Below, piece by piece: positions 7,631 through 14,245 of a stretch of DNA of 14,245 bases. Under the pieces are notes generated by a model. The model did no database searches, was not told the DNA's origin, and was given only the letters and a program-made list of their open reading frames with translations. The DNA is from CAIKMD01 sp035533255 (lineage in GTDB: Bacteria > Pseudomonadota > Alphaproteobacteria > ATCC43930 > CGMCC-115725): contig DATLUE010000113.1 in the NCBI GenBank assembly GCA_035533255.1, positions 1 to 14,245 on the forward strand, in the 5' to 3' direction. Position numbers and translations under genes: made by a program. Position 1 is the first letter of the stretch. The number at the start of each line of letters is the position of its first letter.

Positions 7631-8374
7631 TTAGCGGGCCGGCGGCGCGATCGCGCCGGCCTCGGCATTGATACTCGCCGCGCCGCATCCGCATCCGGCG
7701 CGCGGCGCAATATGGGTGAGGCGAATTCGCCCCGTCAGGCTACCGTCAAGCGTCAGGATCGTGCCCGCCAGCGCGGGCCTTCGGCCGCCTAGCAAGCACA
7801 TCGCCTCGGACGCCTGCGCCGCGCCGATCGCGCCCGCGACCGGGCCGATAATCCCGGCCTCGCGGCAGTTGGCGGCATCGTCGGGGCCGGGCGGCTCCTC
7901 GAACAGGCAGCGCAGACAGGCGGTCACGCCGGGAATCACGGTCATCGTCTGGCCGGCCAGACCGAGCACGCCGCCATAGACGAAGGGCCGCCGCAGCGCG
8001 ACGCAGACGTCGTTGATCAGAAATTTGGTCACCGGATCGTCGGTCGCGTCGATCACGAAGGCGGCGGCGCCGATCAATTCAGCGGCGTTGGAATGATCCA
8101 GGGGCGCGACGTGCGCTTCGATCGCATCGCCGGCAATTGGCGCCGCGCCGCTACGCAATTCGCCAAGGCGGCGCGCCGCGGCGACCGCCTTGGGCGCGCC
8201 GATATCCGAGGCTCCGAACAATACCTGGCGTGGCAGATTGGATAATTCGACCGTGTCGGGATCGATTAGCGTGAGCCGGTCAAAGCCGGCGCGGATCAGC
8301 ACGGTCGCGGCCGGCACGCCTAGGCCGCCGAGGCCGGCAATCAGGATGCGCGAGTTGTGATCGTCCGCCGACAC
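7631..8374 (-). CDS. E1-like sulfur-carrier adenylyltransferase (ThiF/MoeB family), intact ATP site
   Basis: A 247-residue member of the ThiF/MoeB family, which adenylates the C-terminal glycine of a sulfur carrier. It has the Rossmann loop GLGGLG (14-19), IDPDTVELSNLPRQ (37-50) with Arg49, Lys62, and the ATDD acid, matching MoeB Arg73, Lys86 and Asp130. CLRC (153-156) is half of the zinc site; the other half is an unusual C-G-C near the C-terminus. Cys170 in CREAG matches the family's active-site-region cysteine. The N-terminal RYxRQ helix found in MoeB and ThiF is missing: residue 9 already starts the first beta strand. I chose GTG at 8374. The only earlier in-frame start, a TTG at 8488, lies in the riboswitch terminator's T-tract and adds nothing RYxRQ-like. 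First gene after the SAM-I riboswitch. Confidence 0.88.
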   Translation of the reverse strand: MSADDHNSRILIAGLGGLGVPAATVLIRAGFDRLTLIDPDTVELSNLPRQVLFGASDIGAPKAVAAARRLGELRSGAAPIAGDAIEAHVAPLDHSNAAELIGAAAFVIDATDDPVTKFLINDVCVALRRPFVYGGVLGLAGQTMTVIPGVTACLRCLFEEPPGPDDAANCREAGIIGPVAGAIGAAQASEAMCLLGGRRPALAGTILTLDGSLTGRIRLTHIAPRAGCGCGAASINAEAGAIAPPAR

Positions 8375-8486
8375 TTCCCTAAATGTCCATCCACCGACCC
8401 ACCGGGCTATCCGCCGATTCGTACAGCGGTGCGGCCATATTCCAGCTTCGTGTGATGCGTGGCGTCCGGCGAATTGGCGGGGATCC

Positions 8487-8519
8487 AAAAAAAACCCCCG
8501 TCCAGCGATAAGACGAGGG
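8487..8519 (-). terminator. Riboswitch-controlled intrinsic terminator
   Basis: On the minus strand the stem CCCTCGTC/GACGGGGG (8512-8519 with 8495-8502; one G-T pair) has a nine-base loop and is followed by eight Ts (8487-8494). The alternative antiterminator hairpin spans 8507-8540: GATAAG...CTTATC closes it and CGAG/CTCG and GTA/TAC extend it. It uses the 3' strand of riboswitch stem P1. SAM binding keeps P1 closed and frees the terminator; without SAM the antiterminator forms and the sulfur genes are read. Confidence 0.9.
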
Positions 8520-8532
8520 TAGTTCTACTCTC

Positions 8533-8652
8533 GCCTTATCTGCACAAGGTCCCCGCATCGACGGGAGCCCCGCAGGACTTAGCACCAGCACCCTTTACGG
8601 GCCGGTTGCTGCGGCATCATAGGGCCAGTCCCTCCGCCGCTCTGGATAAGGC
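8533..8652 (-). promoter_or_regulatory. SAM-I (S-box) riboswitch aptamer
   Basis: Read on the minus strand, this leader shows the hallmark SAM-I core: GAGGGACTGGCCCTATGATG and then CCGCAGCAACC (8604-8634), followed by GGTGCTAAGTCC (8575-8586). Stem P1 pairs GCCTTATC (8645-8652) with GATAAGGC (8533-8540), eight perfect pairs. A P4-like hairpin (CCCG/CGGG) lies just before the P1 3' strand. SAM-I aptamers bind S-adenosylmethionine and usually turn off methionine or cysteine synthesis and transport genes. Here the aptamer leads into a terminator/antiterminator pair and then the E1-threonine-synthase-cysO-cysM genes. The class call is confident from core sequence and folding. About 112 bases separate the terminator from the first start codon. 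Confidence 0.95.
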
Positions 8653-8690
8653 CGTACTCTGCTAGTCAGGTTGCTACAGGGGCGCCCGCA

Positions 8691-8696
8691 TGTCAA
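8691..8696 (-). promoter_or_regulatory. Candidate -35 box upstream of the SAM-I riboswitch
   Basis: A perfect TTGACA reads on the minus strand 39 bases before the aptamer's P1 stem, where a promoter for the riboswitch-led transcript is expected. The hexamer 17 bases downstream is CAACCT, a poor -10 match, so only the -35 half is convincing. Confidence 0.35.
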
Positions 8697-8858
8697 TCGC
8701 CCGACCGCATGGTCAGGCGGCCGCGCGGCTTGCGGAATTCGGCCGCCGATGCTTTAGGAAGCATGAGCGGGCGACTCGCGCACGCACCGCGCCGTACGCC
8801 GGATCGGTGCGTCGCGCGCGAGGCGTCTGCTCGCATCCGACTGGAGGTAAGCCTGACC

Positions 8859-9230
8859 ATGGCCGACGATCTGCACGAAAAGGGACTGAAGCTGCGCGCG
8901 CAATTGTGGGGCGACAAGGCGGCGCGCGAACGGCATGCGAACTTCAAGGGCTTCGACGAAGACTTCGCCAACTTCGTCAACGAAGAGGTCTTCGCGAAAA
9001 TCTGGACGCGGCCGGGGCTGCCGATCAAAACGCGATCGATGATCACGATGGCCGCTTTGATGGTGCTGGCGCGCGGACCGGAGTTGCGCACGCATATGCG
9101 CGGGGCGCTCAACCTGGGCATTACGCCCGCCGAGATCAAGGAGTTGATCATCCACCTGTCGCAGTACGGCGGCGTGCCGACGGCGGTCGAGGCGATTCGC
9201 GCCTTCAAGGAAGTCACCAGCCCCGACTGA
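8859..9230 (+). CDS. Carboxymuconolactone-decarboxylase (CMD) family protein, copy 1
   Basis: A 123-residue, all-helical, AhpD-like fold protein. The CMD family signature is clear in the stretch IWTRPGL, KTRSMITMAALM, GPELRTHMRGALNLGIT, EIKELIIHLSQYGGVPTAVEAIRAF. It lacks the CxxC redox pair of AhpD peroxidase partners, so a decarboxylase/lactonase-like or other role is more likely than peroxidase coupling. The ATG at 8859 is preceded by GGAGG (11 bases). Longer frames upstream reach the riboswitch region and are shadows. It is the first gene of the plus-strand catabolic-looking group and a close paralogue of the protein at 10472-10855. True 4-carboxymuconolactone decarboxylase activity is not established: no other protocatechuate pathway genes are here. 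Confidence 0.88.
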   Translation: MADDLHEKGLKLRAQLWGDKAARERHANFKGFDEDFANFVNEEVFAKIWTRPGLPIKTRSMITMAALMVLARGPELRTHMRGALNLGITPAEIKELIIHLSQYGGVPTAVEAIRAFKEVTSPD

Positions 9231-9470
9231 GCGGCGCGGTTTGCCTTGCGGGAATCGGAAACGGGTGCTTTAAGAAGGCAGCGGAACAAATTATTTTCGC
9301 GCGGCCGGCCGCCATTGCGGGCGGATGCGAACGGCGCGATTAGCCAGCGGATGCGGACCATGGACCACGCGCGCGGCCGATCGCGTAGCGCGCGCCAGTG
9401 AGATACGGCGCACCAGCGGATCGCGGCGCACCAGGGCGGCCGCCGGCACACATCACCGGGGAGATTGAAG

Positions 9471-10364
9471 ATGCGAATCGGATTTATCGGTCTGGGTAAT
9501 ATGGGCGGCCCCATGTCGCTCAATCTCATCAAGGCGGGCCACAGCCTGGTAGTCAACGACGTGCGGCGCGAGATGGCCGAACCGCAAATTGCGGGCGGTG
9601 CGCAATGGGCCGACACGGCCGCCGCCGTCGCGGCGAAGAGCGAACTGGTGTTCACGTCGCTGCCGGGACCGAAAGAGGTTGAGGCGGTGGCGCTGGGCGA
9701 AAACGGCATCTTGAGCGGTATCACCAAGGGCGCCGTCTATGCCGACCTCTCCACCAATTCGCCGAGCGTCATCCGGCGCATCCACGCCGCCTTCAAGGCC
9801 AAAGGTTTTGCGATGCTCGACGCGCCGGTCAGCGGCGGTATCCCGGGGGCGCGCAGCGCAACGCTGTCGGTGATGGTCGGCGGCGATCAGGCGGTCTACG
9901 AGAAGATCAAGCCGGCGCTCGACGCGATCGGCGACAAGGTCTCCTTCATCGGCGACTCCGGTGCGGGCGCGGTGGCCAAACTGGTGCATAACATGGTCGC
10001 GATCTGCTCGACCCAACTGCTGGTCGAGGCGTTCACGATGGGCATGAAGGCTGGCGTGCCGGCCGACGCGCTGCTCAAGGCGGTGCAGGACGGCGCCTAC
10101 GGACAGGGCATGATCTTAAAGGGTGCGCTGCCCAAGATGGTCATGCGGGGCAATTTCGATCGCGTAACCTTCGCGCTCAAGCTCGCGCGCAAGGACCTCG
10201 CGCTGGCCACCGAAGTCGGCCGCGAGGTCAACGTCGCGATGCCGATCGCCACCACCGTCGAGCAGGATTTCCTGACCGCGCTGGCCCACGGACTCGGCGA
10301 CAAGGATATGACCGCGGTGGTCACGGTCCAGGAGGATCGCGCGGGTATCAAGGTGCGCAACTGA
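9471..10364 (+). CDS. NAD(P)-dependent beta-hydroxyacid dehydrogenase (3-hydroxyisobutyrate dehydrogenase family)
   Basis: A 297-residue cytosolic oxidoreductase of the HIBADH/GarR/glyoxylate-reductase family. The N-terminal Rossmann fold shows GFIGLGNMG (4-12), the substrate-binding signature DAPVSGG is at 117-123, and the catalytic lysine is Lys170 in the segment GAVAKLVHNM. The C-terminal half is helical, as in the family. The ATG at 9471 has GGGGAG at about 7 bases; an in-frame TTG two codons earlier is unnecessary. It lies 240 bases after the first CMD gene and 107 bases before the second. Likely oxidises or reduces a 3-hydroxy or 2-hydroxy-3-oxo acid; the exact substrate cannot be read from the sequence. 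Confidence 0.92.
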   Translation: MRIGFIGLGNMGGPMSLNLIKAGHSLVVNDVRREMAEPQIAGGAQWADTAAAVAAKSELVFTSLPGPKEVEAVALGENGILSGITKGAVYADLSTNSPSVIRRIHAAFKAKGFAMLDAPVSGGIPGARSATLSVMVGGDQAVYEKIKPALDAIGDKVSFIGDSGAGAVAKLVHNMVAICSTQLLVEAFTMGMKAGVPADALLKAVQDGAYGQGMILKGALPKMVMRGNFDRVTFALKLARKDLALATEVGREVNVAMPIATTVEQDFLTALAHGLGDKDMTAVVTVQEDRAGIKVRN

Positions 10365-10380
10365 AGGCACGTTCGTAACT

Positions 10381-10430
10381 GGCTAATGCGATAACGGCGG
10401 GCGCCCGCGGCCGTAGTCATCGCATTAGTC
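10381..10430. repeat. Nested inverted repeat between dehydrogenase and second CMD gene
   Basis: A perfect 10-bp inverted repeat, CTAATGCGAT (10383-10392) and ATCGCATTAG (10419-10428), flanks a perfect 12-bp palindrome GCGGGCGCCCGC (10397-10408). No T-tract follows on either strand, so it is not a standard intrinsic terminator. It could be a protein-binding operator, a transcript-stabilising hairpin, or a rho-assisted pause site. It is 16 bases past the dehydrogenase stop. Confidence 0.6.
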
Positions 10431-10471
10431 AATCTATTCACTACTATGAATTCGCGGAGGTAGTTACTCAC

Positions 10472-10855
10472 ATGGCGGACGATCTCGCTAAAAAAGGCAT
10501 GGAACTGCGCACCAAACTGTTCGGCGCCAAGGGCGCCGCGGCCGGCCACGAATACCTCAAGGAGTTCGACGAGGACTTTGCCAATTTCCTCAACGAACAG
10601 CTCTTCGGCGGCATCTGGACCCGGCCCGGCCTCGAAACCAAAACGCGATCGATGATCACGATGGCGGCGCTGATGGCGCTCGGGCGCGGACCCGAACTGC
10701 GCGTGCATATGCGCGGCGCGCTCAACCTGGGCATCACGCACACCGAACTCAAGGAGATGATTTTCCATCTCTCGCAATACAGCGGCGTGCCCACCGCGGT
10801 CGAGGCGATGCGCGCGTTCCGCGAGGTCACCGAGCCGAAGAAGCCGAAAGCATAG
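10472..10855 (+). CDS. Carboxymuconolactone-decarboxylase (CMD) family protein, copy 2
   Basis: A 127-residue paralogue of the protein at 8859-9230. Both begin MADDL, both carry IWTRPGL, KTRSMITMAALM, RGPELR, HMRGALNLGIT and GVPTAVEA, and they differ mainly at residues 10-30 and at the C-terminus, where this one adds a lysine-rich KKPKA tail. The ATG at 10472 has GGAGG 11 bases upstream, the same spacing as copy 1. No redox CxxC is present. It precedes the luciferase-like gene by 77 bases. CMD proteins form trimers or hexamers; two co-encoded paralogues might form a mixed oligomer or act on successive intermediates. Confidence 0.9.
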   Translation: MADDLAKKGMELRTKLFGAKGAAAGHEYLKEFDEDFANFLNEQLFGGIWTRPGLETKTRSMITMAALMALGRGPELRVHMRGALNLGITHTELKEMIFHLSQYSGVPTAVEAMRAFREVTEPKKPKA

Positions 10856-10932
10856 CGACGGATTGAACGCATCGCCGCGCGCCGTCGGCGCGAGCGGCGG
10901 ACAATACTCAGTATGATCGCAAGGACATGACA

Positions 10933-11802
10933 ATGAAGATCGGCCTCCTCGCGGTAGTCAACGAACACAGCGTCGGCCCAGCCAATCTCGCGCGCAAGGC
11001 CGAGGCGCTCGGCTTCGAGTCGCTCTGGCTGCCGGACCATCCGGTGATGCCGGTGCATACCACCACGCCTTTGCCCGAAACGCCGCCGGGCAAAGGCGAA
11101 ATCCCCGACCATTACTCACATATGTGCGACCCGTTCATCGCGATGTCGATGGCGGCTGCGGCAACGACAAACCTGATGGTCGCGACGGGCGTATGCCTGG
11201 TGCCCGAGCGCAGCCCGATCATCACGGCGAACGAAGTCGCCACGCTCGACGCGTTCTCCAAGGGGCGTGTGCTCTTCGGGATCGGCGCGGGCTGGCTCAA
11301 GGAAGAATCCGAGATGCTCGGCGCCGACTTCCCGCATCGATGGACGCAAACCAAAGAGTACATCGCGGCGATGCGCGAGTTGTGGACCAAAGAGGAGGCG
11401 TCGTTCGCCGGCAAGTACGTGAACTTCCCGCCGGTGCGATGCTATCCGAAGCCGGCGCGCAAGGGCGGACCGCCGGTGTTGATCGGGAGCAAGGACAAAA
11501 ACGCGCTGCGCTGGGTCGCGCAATGGGGCGACGGCTGGTGTCCGATCCTCTATTCGCCCGCCGAAATGAAAACTCATCTGGGCAAGCTGCGCGAGGAATG
11601 TACGAAAGCTGGCACCAGCTACGATCGGCTCGACCTGACGATCATGCGCGCGCTGCGCGGCGACCGCGCCGAGGTGCAAGAGGGGCTGCGCCAGTACGCG
11701 GAGCTGGGCATCCATCGCTTCGTCGTAATGATGATCGCCAATCGGCTGAACGACGACAATTACGCGGCTGAGCTCGAGCGCATCGCATCGCTCTATATAT
11801 AG
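10933..11802 (+). CDS. Luciferase-like (LLM class) flavin/F420-dependent oxidoreductase
   Basis: A 289-residue TIM-barrel protein of the bacterial luciferase superfamily. Typical segments are MKIGLL at the first strand, AEALGFESLWLPDH, the ATGVCLVPERSP strand, the strongly conserved GRVLFGIGAGWLKEE, and a late GGPPVLIGSKDKNALR segment. Members use FMNH2 or the deazaflavin F420; the spacing and the GAGW motif are closest to the F420-dependent subgroup, but the cofactor is inferred. I prefer the ATG at 10933, seven bases after AAGGA; the ATG two codons earlier is too close to that site. Neighbours (dehydrogenase, CMD proteins, esterase) suggest oxidation or reduction of an organic acid, terpenoid or aromatic-derived substrate. 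Confidence 0.9.
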   Translation: MKIGLLAVVNEHSVGPANLARKAEALGFESLWLPDHPVMPVHTTTPLPETPPGKGEIPDHYSHMCDPFIAMSMAAAATTNLMVATGVCLVPERSPIITANEVATLDAFSKGRVLFGIGAGWLKEESEMLGADFPHRWTQTKEYIAAMRELWTKEEASFAGKYVNFPPVRCYPKPARKGGPPVLIGSKDKNALRWVAQWGDGWCPILYSPAEMKTHLGKLREECTKAGTSYDRLDLTIMRALRGDRAEVQEGLRQYAELGIHRFVVMMIANRLNDDNYAAELERIASLYI

Positions 11803-11841
11803 TTAGAAATACTCAGTTCGCGCAGCGAGGAAATAGACACC

Positions 11842-12774
11842 ATGCCGCTCGATCCGCAGATGAAGACGATCCTCGACCAGATGGCGGCGGCCAAAGCGAC
11901 CGCCTTCTACCAGAGCACGCCGATCGCCGCACGGGCGCAGATGGCGCGGCAGACCGCCAAGGGCGAGCCGGCCGCGGTCGCGCGCGTCGAAAATCGAGTA
12001 ATCGCGGGCCCGGGCGGCGATCTGCCGGTACGTATCTACACGCCGCTTGGCGGCGCGCCGATCGGCGCGCTGGTCTATTTTCACGGCGGCGGATGGGTCG
12101 TAGGCAGCCTCGACATGGTCGATCAGCCATGCCGGATACTGGCTAATGCGTCGCGCTGCGTGACGGTCTCGGTCGACTACCGGCTGGCGCCCGAGCATAA
12201 GTTTCCGGCCGCGCCGGAGGATTGCTACGCCGCGGTGAAATGGACCGTGGCCAACGCCACGGCACTTGGATGCGCACCACGGATCGCGATCGCCGGCAGC
12301 AGCGCGGGCGGCACGCTGGCGGCGGCCGCGGCGCTGATGGCGCGCGATCGCGGCGGACCGCGAATCGACTATCAATTACTAATTTATCCGGCGACCCGGC
12401 GCGAACTGGATACTCCGTCGCAACTCGAGTTTAACGAGGGCAATTACTACATTCTGTCGCGCGCCGATATGGAATGGTTCTGGGGACACTATCTCGCCGA
12501 TGCGGCCGACGCCAAGAATCCCTACGCCTGCCCGGCGCGCGCCGCGACGCTCAAGGGATTGCCGCCCGCGATGGTCATGACGGCGGAGTTCGATCCGCTG
12601 CGCGACGAGGGCGAGGACTACGCCAGGCGGCTTGAGGCCGACGGCGTGCCGACCGTGCTCAAGCGCTACGCGGGCGTGACGCACGGCTTCTTCGGGATGC
12701 CCTCGATACTCGAGAAGTCGCGCCTCGCGATCGCCGACGCCGGCGCCGCAATCCGCACGGCGTTCGCCGGTTAG
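11842..12774 (+). CDS. Alpha/beta-hydrolase, HSL-type esterase/lipase
   Basis: A 310-residue cytosolic esterase of the hormone-sensitive-lipase (family IV) group. The oxyanion motif HGGGW is at 81-85, the nucleophile is Ser154 in GSSAGG, the acid is Asp251 in EFDPLRDE and the base is His281 in THGF. Most family members read GDSAGG at the nucleophile; the serine here in place of aspartate is a less common variant. DYRLAPEHKFPAA is the usual family block. The N-terminal 45 residues form the helical cap. ATG at 11842, GAGG 11 bases before it, 39 bases after the luciferase-like stop. Its stop overlaps that of the convergent gene at 12771. Likely hydrolyses a short ester or lactone in the same pathway. 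Confidence 0.92.
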   Translation: MPLDPQMKTILDQMAAAKATAFYQSTPIAARAQMARQTAKGEPAAVARVENRVIAGPGGDLPVRIYTPLGGAPIGALVYFHGGGWVVGSLDMVDQPCRILANASRCVTVSVDYRLAPEHKFPAAPEDCYAAVKWTVANATALGCAPRIAIAGSSAGGTLAAAAALMARDRGGPRIDYQLLIYPATRRELDTPSQLEFNEGNYYILSRADMEWFWGHYLADAADAKNPYACPARAATLKGLPPAMVMTAEFDPLRDEGEDYARRLEADGVPTVLKRYAGVTHGFFGMPSILEKSRLAIADAGAAIRTAFAG

Positions 12775-13172
12775 GGTTTCTTTTGGCCCATGATATAGCC
12801 GCCCAGGTCGGTGGCGTCCTGCACGTCCGACGCGGGGTGGTAGAGGCCCGACGGAGTGATCGAAGCGTGGTGATCGTCGAGCGGGGCGAGGCGATCGGCC
12901 GCATCGATGAGTTTAGCGGCGAGCGTTGAGTCCGGACGCCATTGCTCGTTCGCGTTGCCGCGCACCAGCGTGGCGACAAAGTCGTAGCGATGCCAGTAGA
13001 TAGTGCGCATCGGCACGCCAGCGGGATCGATCACCAGGTGGGAGTAGGTCCATTTCTCGTTGTAGCCGATGCCGTGCTCGGCCAGTTCGACCGGGCTGTT
13101 GAGGCTGCCCTCGGTGCGATCGGGCGTGCCGAGCAGCGCGACCACGGCGTTGCGCATGACGTGATCGCTCAT
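12771..13172 (-). CDS. Hypothetical 133-residue protein coupled to nuoF
   Basis: I do not recognise this protein. The start ATG at 13172 overlaps the nuoF-like stop as ATGA, which signals translational coupling; an in-frame ATG at 13199 is possible but would lengthen the overlap. There is no signal peptide or membrane span. The middle has a run of hydrophobic/aromatic residues (NEKWTYSHLVIDPAGVP, then IYWHRYDFVATLVRG) that look like paired beta strands, followed by a helical segment rich in Ala, Leu and Asp, and a PSGLYHPASDVQD stretch. His residues are frequent but form no known motif. The stop codon overlaps the stop of the convergent esterase. It is not nuoG or another complex I subunit that I can recognise. 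Confidence 0.7.
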   Translation of the reverse strand: MSDHVMRNAVVALLGTPDRTEGSLNSPVELAEHGIGYNEKWTYSHLVIDPAGVPMRTIYWHRYDFVATLVRGNANEQWRPDSTLAAKLIDAADRLAPLDDHHASITPSGLYHPASDVQDATDLGGYIMGQKKP

Positions 13173-14245
13173 ACCTCGAAGCTCTCCGGAAACGGACATT
13201 TATGCTGTTCGATATGCGCCTCGTAGTCGGCGCGAAACTGCTTGAGAAAGGCGCGCGCCGCCCATGAAGCACCGTCGGCCAACGCGCAAATGCATTTGCC
13301 GTCCATGAAGTTGAAGGTGTCGGCGAGGGTGTCGAGATCCTCGGCGCGACCGTCGCCGCTCTCAATCCGTTTGAGCGTGCGATAGGTCCAGCCGGTGCCC
13401 TCGCGGCATTGGGTGCATTGGCCGCAGGATTCGTGCTCGAAGAAGCGCGCGATGACCAGCGCCGCGCGGACCATGCACGAACGGTCGTCCATCACGATCG
13501 CGCCGGCGGTGCCAAGCAGCGAGTTGACGGTCTTGAGCGATTCGTGATCGACCGCGACGTCGATCTGATCGCCGCGCAGCACCGGCATCGAGAGCCCGCC
13601 CGGAATCACCGCCTTGACGGTGCGGCCGTCGGCGAGGCCGCCGCCGAACTTGTAGATCAGGTCGCGCAGCTTGACGCCGAGCGGCATCTCGTAGATGCCG
13701 GGGCGCATCACGTGGCCACTGACGCCGAAGAGCGTGTTGCCGGAGCTGTTGGGCATGCCGATTTTTTTGAACCATTCGGCGCCGCGATTGATGATCGCCG
13801 GGACCTGCGCGCAGGTCTCGCAATTGTCGACGGTGGTCGGCCGCTGCCACAGGCCGCGCTGAGCGGGAAAGGGCGGACGCTTGCGCGGCTGGCCCTTCTT
13901 GCCCTCCATCGATTCGAGCATCCCGCTCTCTTCGCCGCAGATATACGCGCCGGCGCCGGGCTGGATATGGATGTCGAAGCGGCGGTTGAAGCCGAGCGCA
14001 TGGTCGCCGAGGATGCCGGTGGCGTAGGCCTCGCGAATCGCCGCGCGCATCACGCGGTAGGCTTCGACGTATTCGCCGCGGATATACATGAAGGCGGCGC
14101 TCGCCTGGATCGCCATCGAAGCAATCATCACGCCTTCGAGCACGACGTGAGGATTGCGCTCCATGATCTGGCGGTCCTTGAAGGTGCCGGGCTCGCTCTC
14201 GTCGCAATTGACGGCGAGGTAGCGCGGACCGCCGTCGGGCGGCGG
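13169..14245 (-). CDS. nuoF: NADH-quinone oxidoreductase subunit F-like (NADH/FMN/4Fe-4S), 5' end outside the window
   Basis: The 3' part (358 residues) of a NuoF-type flavoprotein, the NADH-oxidising subunit of complex I and related diaphorase modules. The frame is open to the right edge, and the first visible residues include LAVNCDESEPGTFKDRQIM, so about 70-90 N-terminal residues are missing and the internal ATG at 14164 is not the start. Visible are the FMN/NADH segment GAGAYICGEE, GQPRKRPPFPA, TVDNCETCAQVPAIINRG, and the N3 cluster cysteines in ESCGQCTQC with the fourth in KCICALADGASW. The downstream gene is not nuoG, which is unusual for a canonical nuo operon. An alternative is the beta subunit of an NAD-dependent formate dehydrogenase or hydrogenase, which share this domain. 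Confidence 0.9.
   Translation of the reverse strand, partial: PPPDGGPRYLAVNCDESEPGTFKDRQIMERNPHVVLEGVMIASMAIQASAAFMYIRGEYVEAYRVMRAAIREAYATGILGDHALGFNRRFDIHIQPGAGAYICGEESGMLESMEGKKGQPRKRPPFPAQRGLWQRPTTVDNCETCAQVPAIINRGAEWFKKIGMPNSSGNTLFGVSGHVMRPGIYEMPLGVKLRDLIYKFGGGLADGRTVKAVIPGGLSMPVLRGDQIDVAVDHESLKTVNSLLGTAGAIVMDDRSCMVRAALVIARFFEHESCGQCTQCREGTGWTYRTLKRIESGDGRAEDLDTLADTFNFMDGKCICALADGASWAARAFLKQFRADYEAHIEQHKCPFPESFEV

Noticed and set aside
8375..8488. TTG start at 8488 for the E1-like gene
   Set aside because: The codon lies in the T-tract of the riboswitch terminator and the added 38 residues show no family similarity.
9231..9470. Short direct repeats (GGCGCACCAG and GCGGATGCG) in the gap before the dehydrogenase
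   Set aside because: They are few, short and GC-biased, with no regular spacing; no CRISPR, tRNA or terminator structure was seen in this 240-base gap.
8693..9727. A 344-residue minus-strand open frame
   Set aside because: It is antisense to the first CMD gene and to the dehydrogenase start, both of which have clear family motifs and ribosome-binding sites.
8859..10855. Naming the CMD proteins pcaC (4-carboxymuconolactone decarboxylase)
   Set aside because: No other protocatechuate-pathway genes are nearby and the family is functionally broad, so only the family name is supported.

Overview
This is a GC-rich stretch of bacterial chromosome; only the left 1.2 kb is clearly AT-richer. The gene set is a SAM-I riboswitch, sulfur-carrier-protein chemistry, an F420/FMN luciferase-fold oxidoreductase, carboxymuconolactone-decarboxylase-like proteins and an NADH-dehydrogenase F subunit. 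It suggests an uncultured soil- or sediment-type bacterium such as a Binatota- or Desulfobacterota-like lineage. That placement is inference from gene content; no marker gene is present.

Layout. (1) 1-1175, plus strand: an AT-richer pair, a PD-(D/E)XK nuclease-like protein (cut by the window edge) and an unrecognised partner. (2) 1189-8652, minus strand: a long run of sulfur genes. Reading in the direction of transcription: SAM-I riboswitch with terminator and antiterminator (8487-8652), an E1-like ThiF/MoeB enzyme, a threonine-synthase-family PLP enzyme, a CysO/ThiS-like sulfur carrier, a CysM/CysK-like cysteine synthase, a small NIL-domain protein, a degenerate second ThiF-like protein, then (after a small interspersed repeat) a HAD phosphatase, APS kinase and ATP sulfurylase. 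A strong intrinsic terminator (1189-1228) ends it. An AT-rich patch with a promoter-like sequence before cysC may let cysC-sat be transcribed separately. (3) 8859-12774, plus strand: two paralogous CMD-family proteins flanking a beta-hydroxyacid dehydrogenase, then a luciferase-like oxidoreductase and an HSL-type esterase; this looks catabolic. (4) 12771-14245, minus strand: the 3' part of a NuoF-like subunit and a 133-residue orphan whose start overlaps the nuoF stop. Its stop codon overlaps that of the convergent esterase.

How they may work together. Sat and CysC activate sulfate. The E1-like pair would adenylate the carrier protein so that it can be made a thiocarboxylate, and CysM would use that thiocarboxylate to make cysteine, as in the mycobacterial CysO/CysM pathway. 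The SAM-I riboswitch and the NIL protein point to methionine/homocysteine. The threonine-synthase-like enzyme therefore stands out as a candidate that uses O-phosphohomoserine, either to make threonine or, more speculatively, to accept sulfur from the carrier and make homocysteine. The most unusual signal is that the two ThiF-like proteins look complementary. One has the complete ATP site but lacks the N-terminal arginine-finger helix; the other has that helix but has lost the ATP site. This is what a heterodimeric, eukaryote-E1-like activator would look like.
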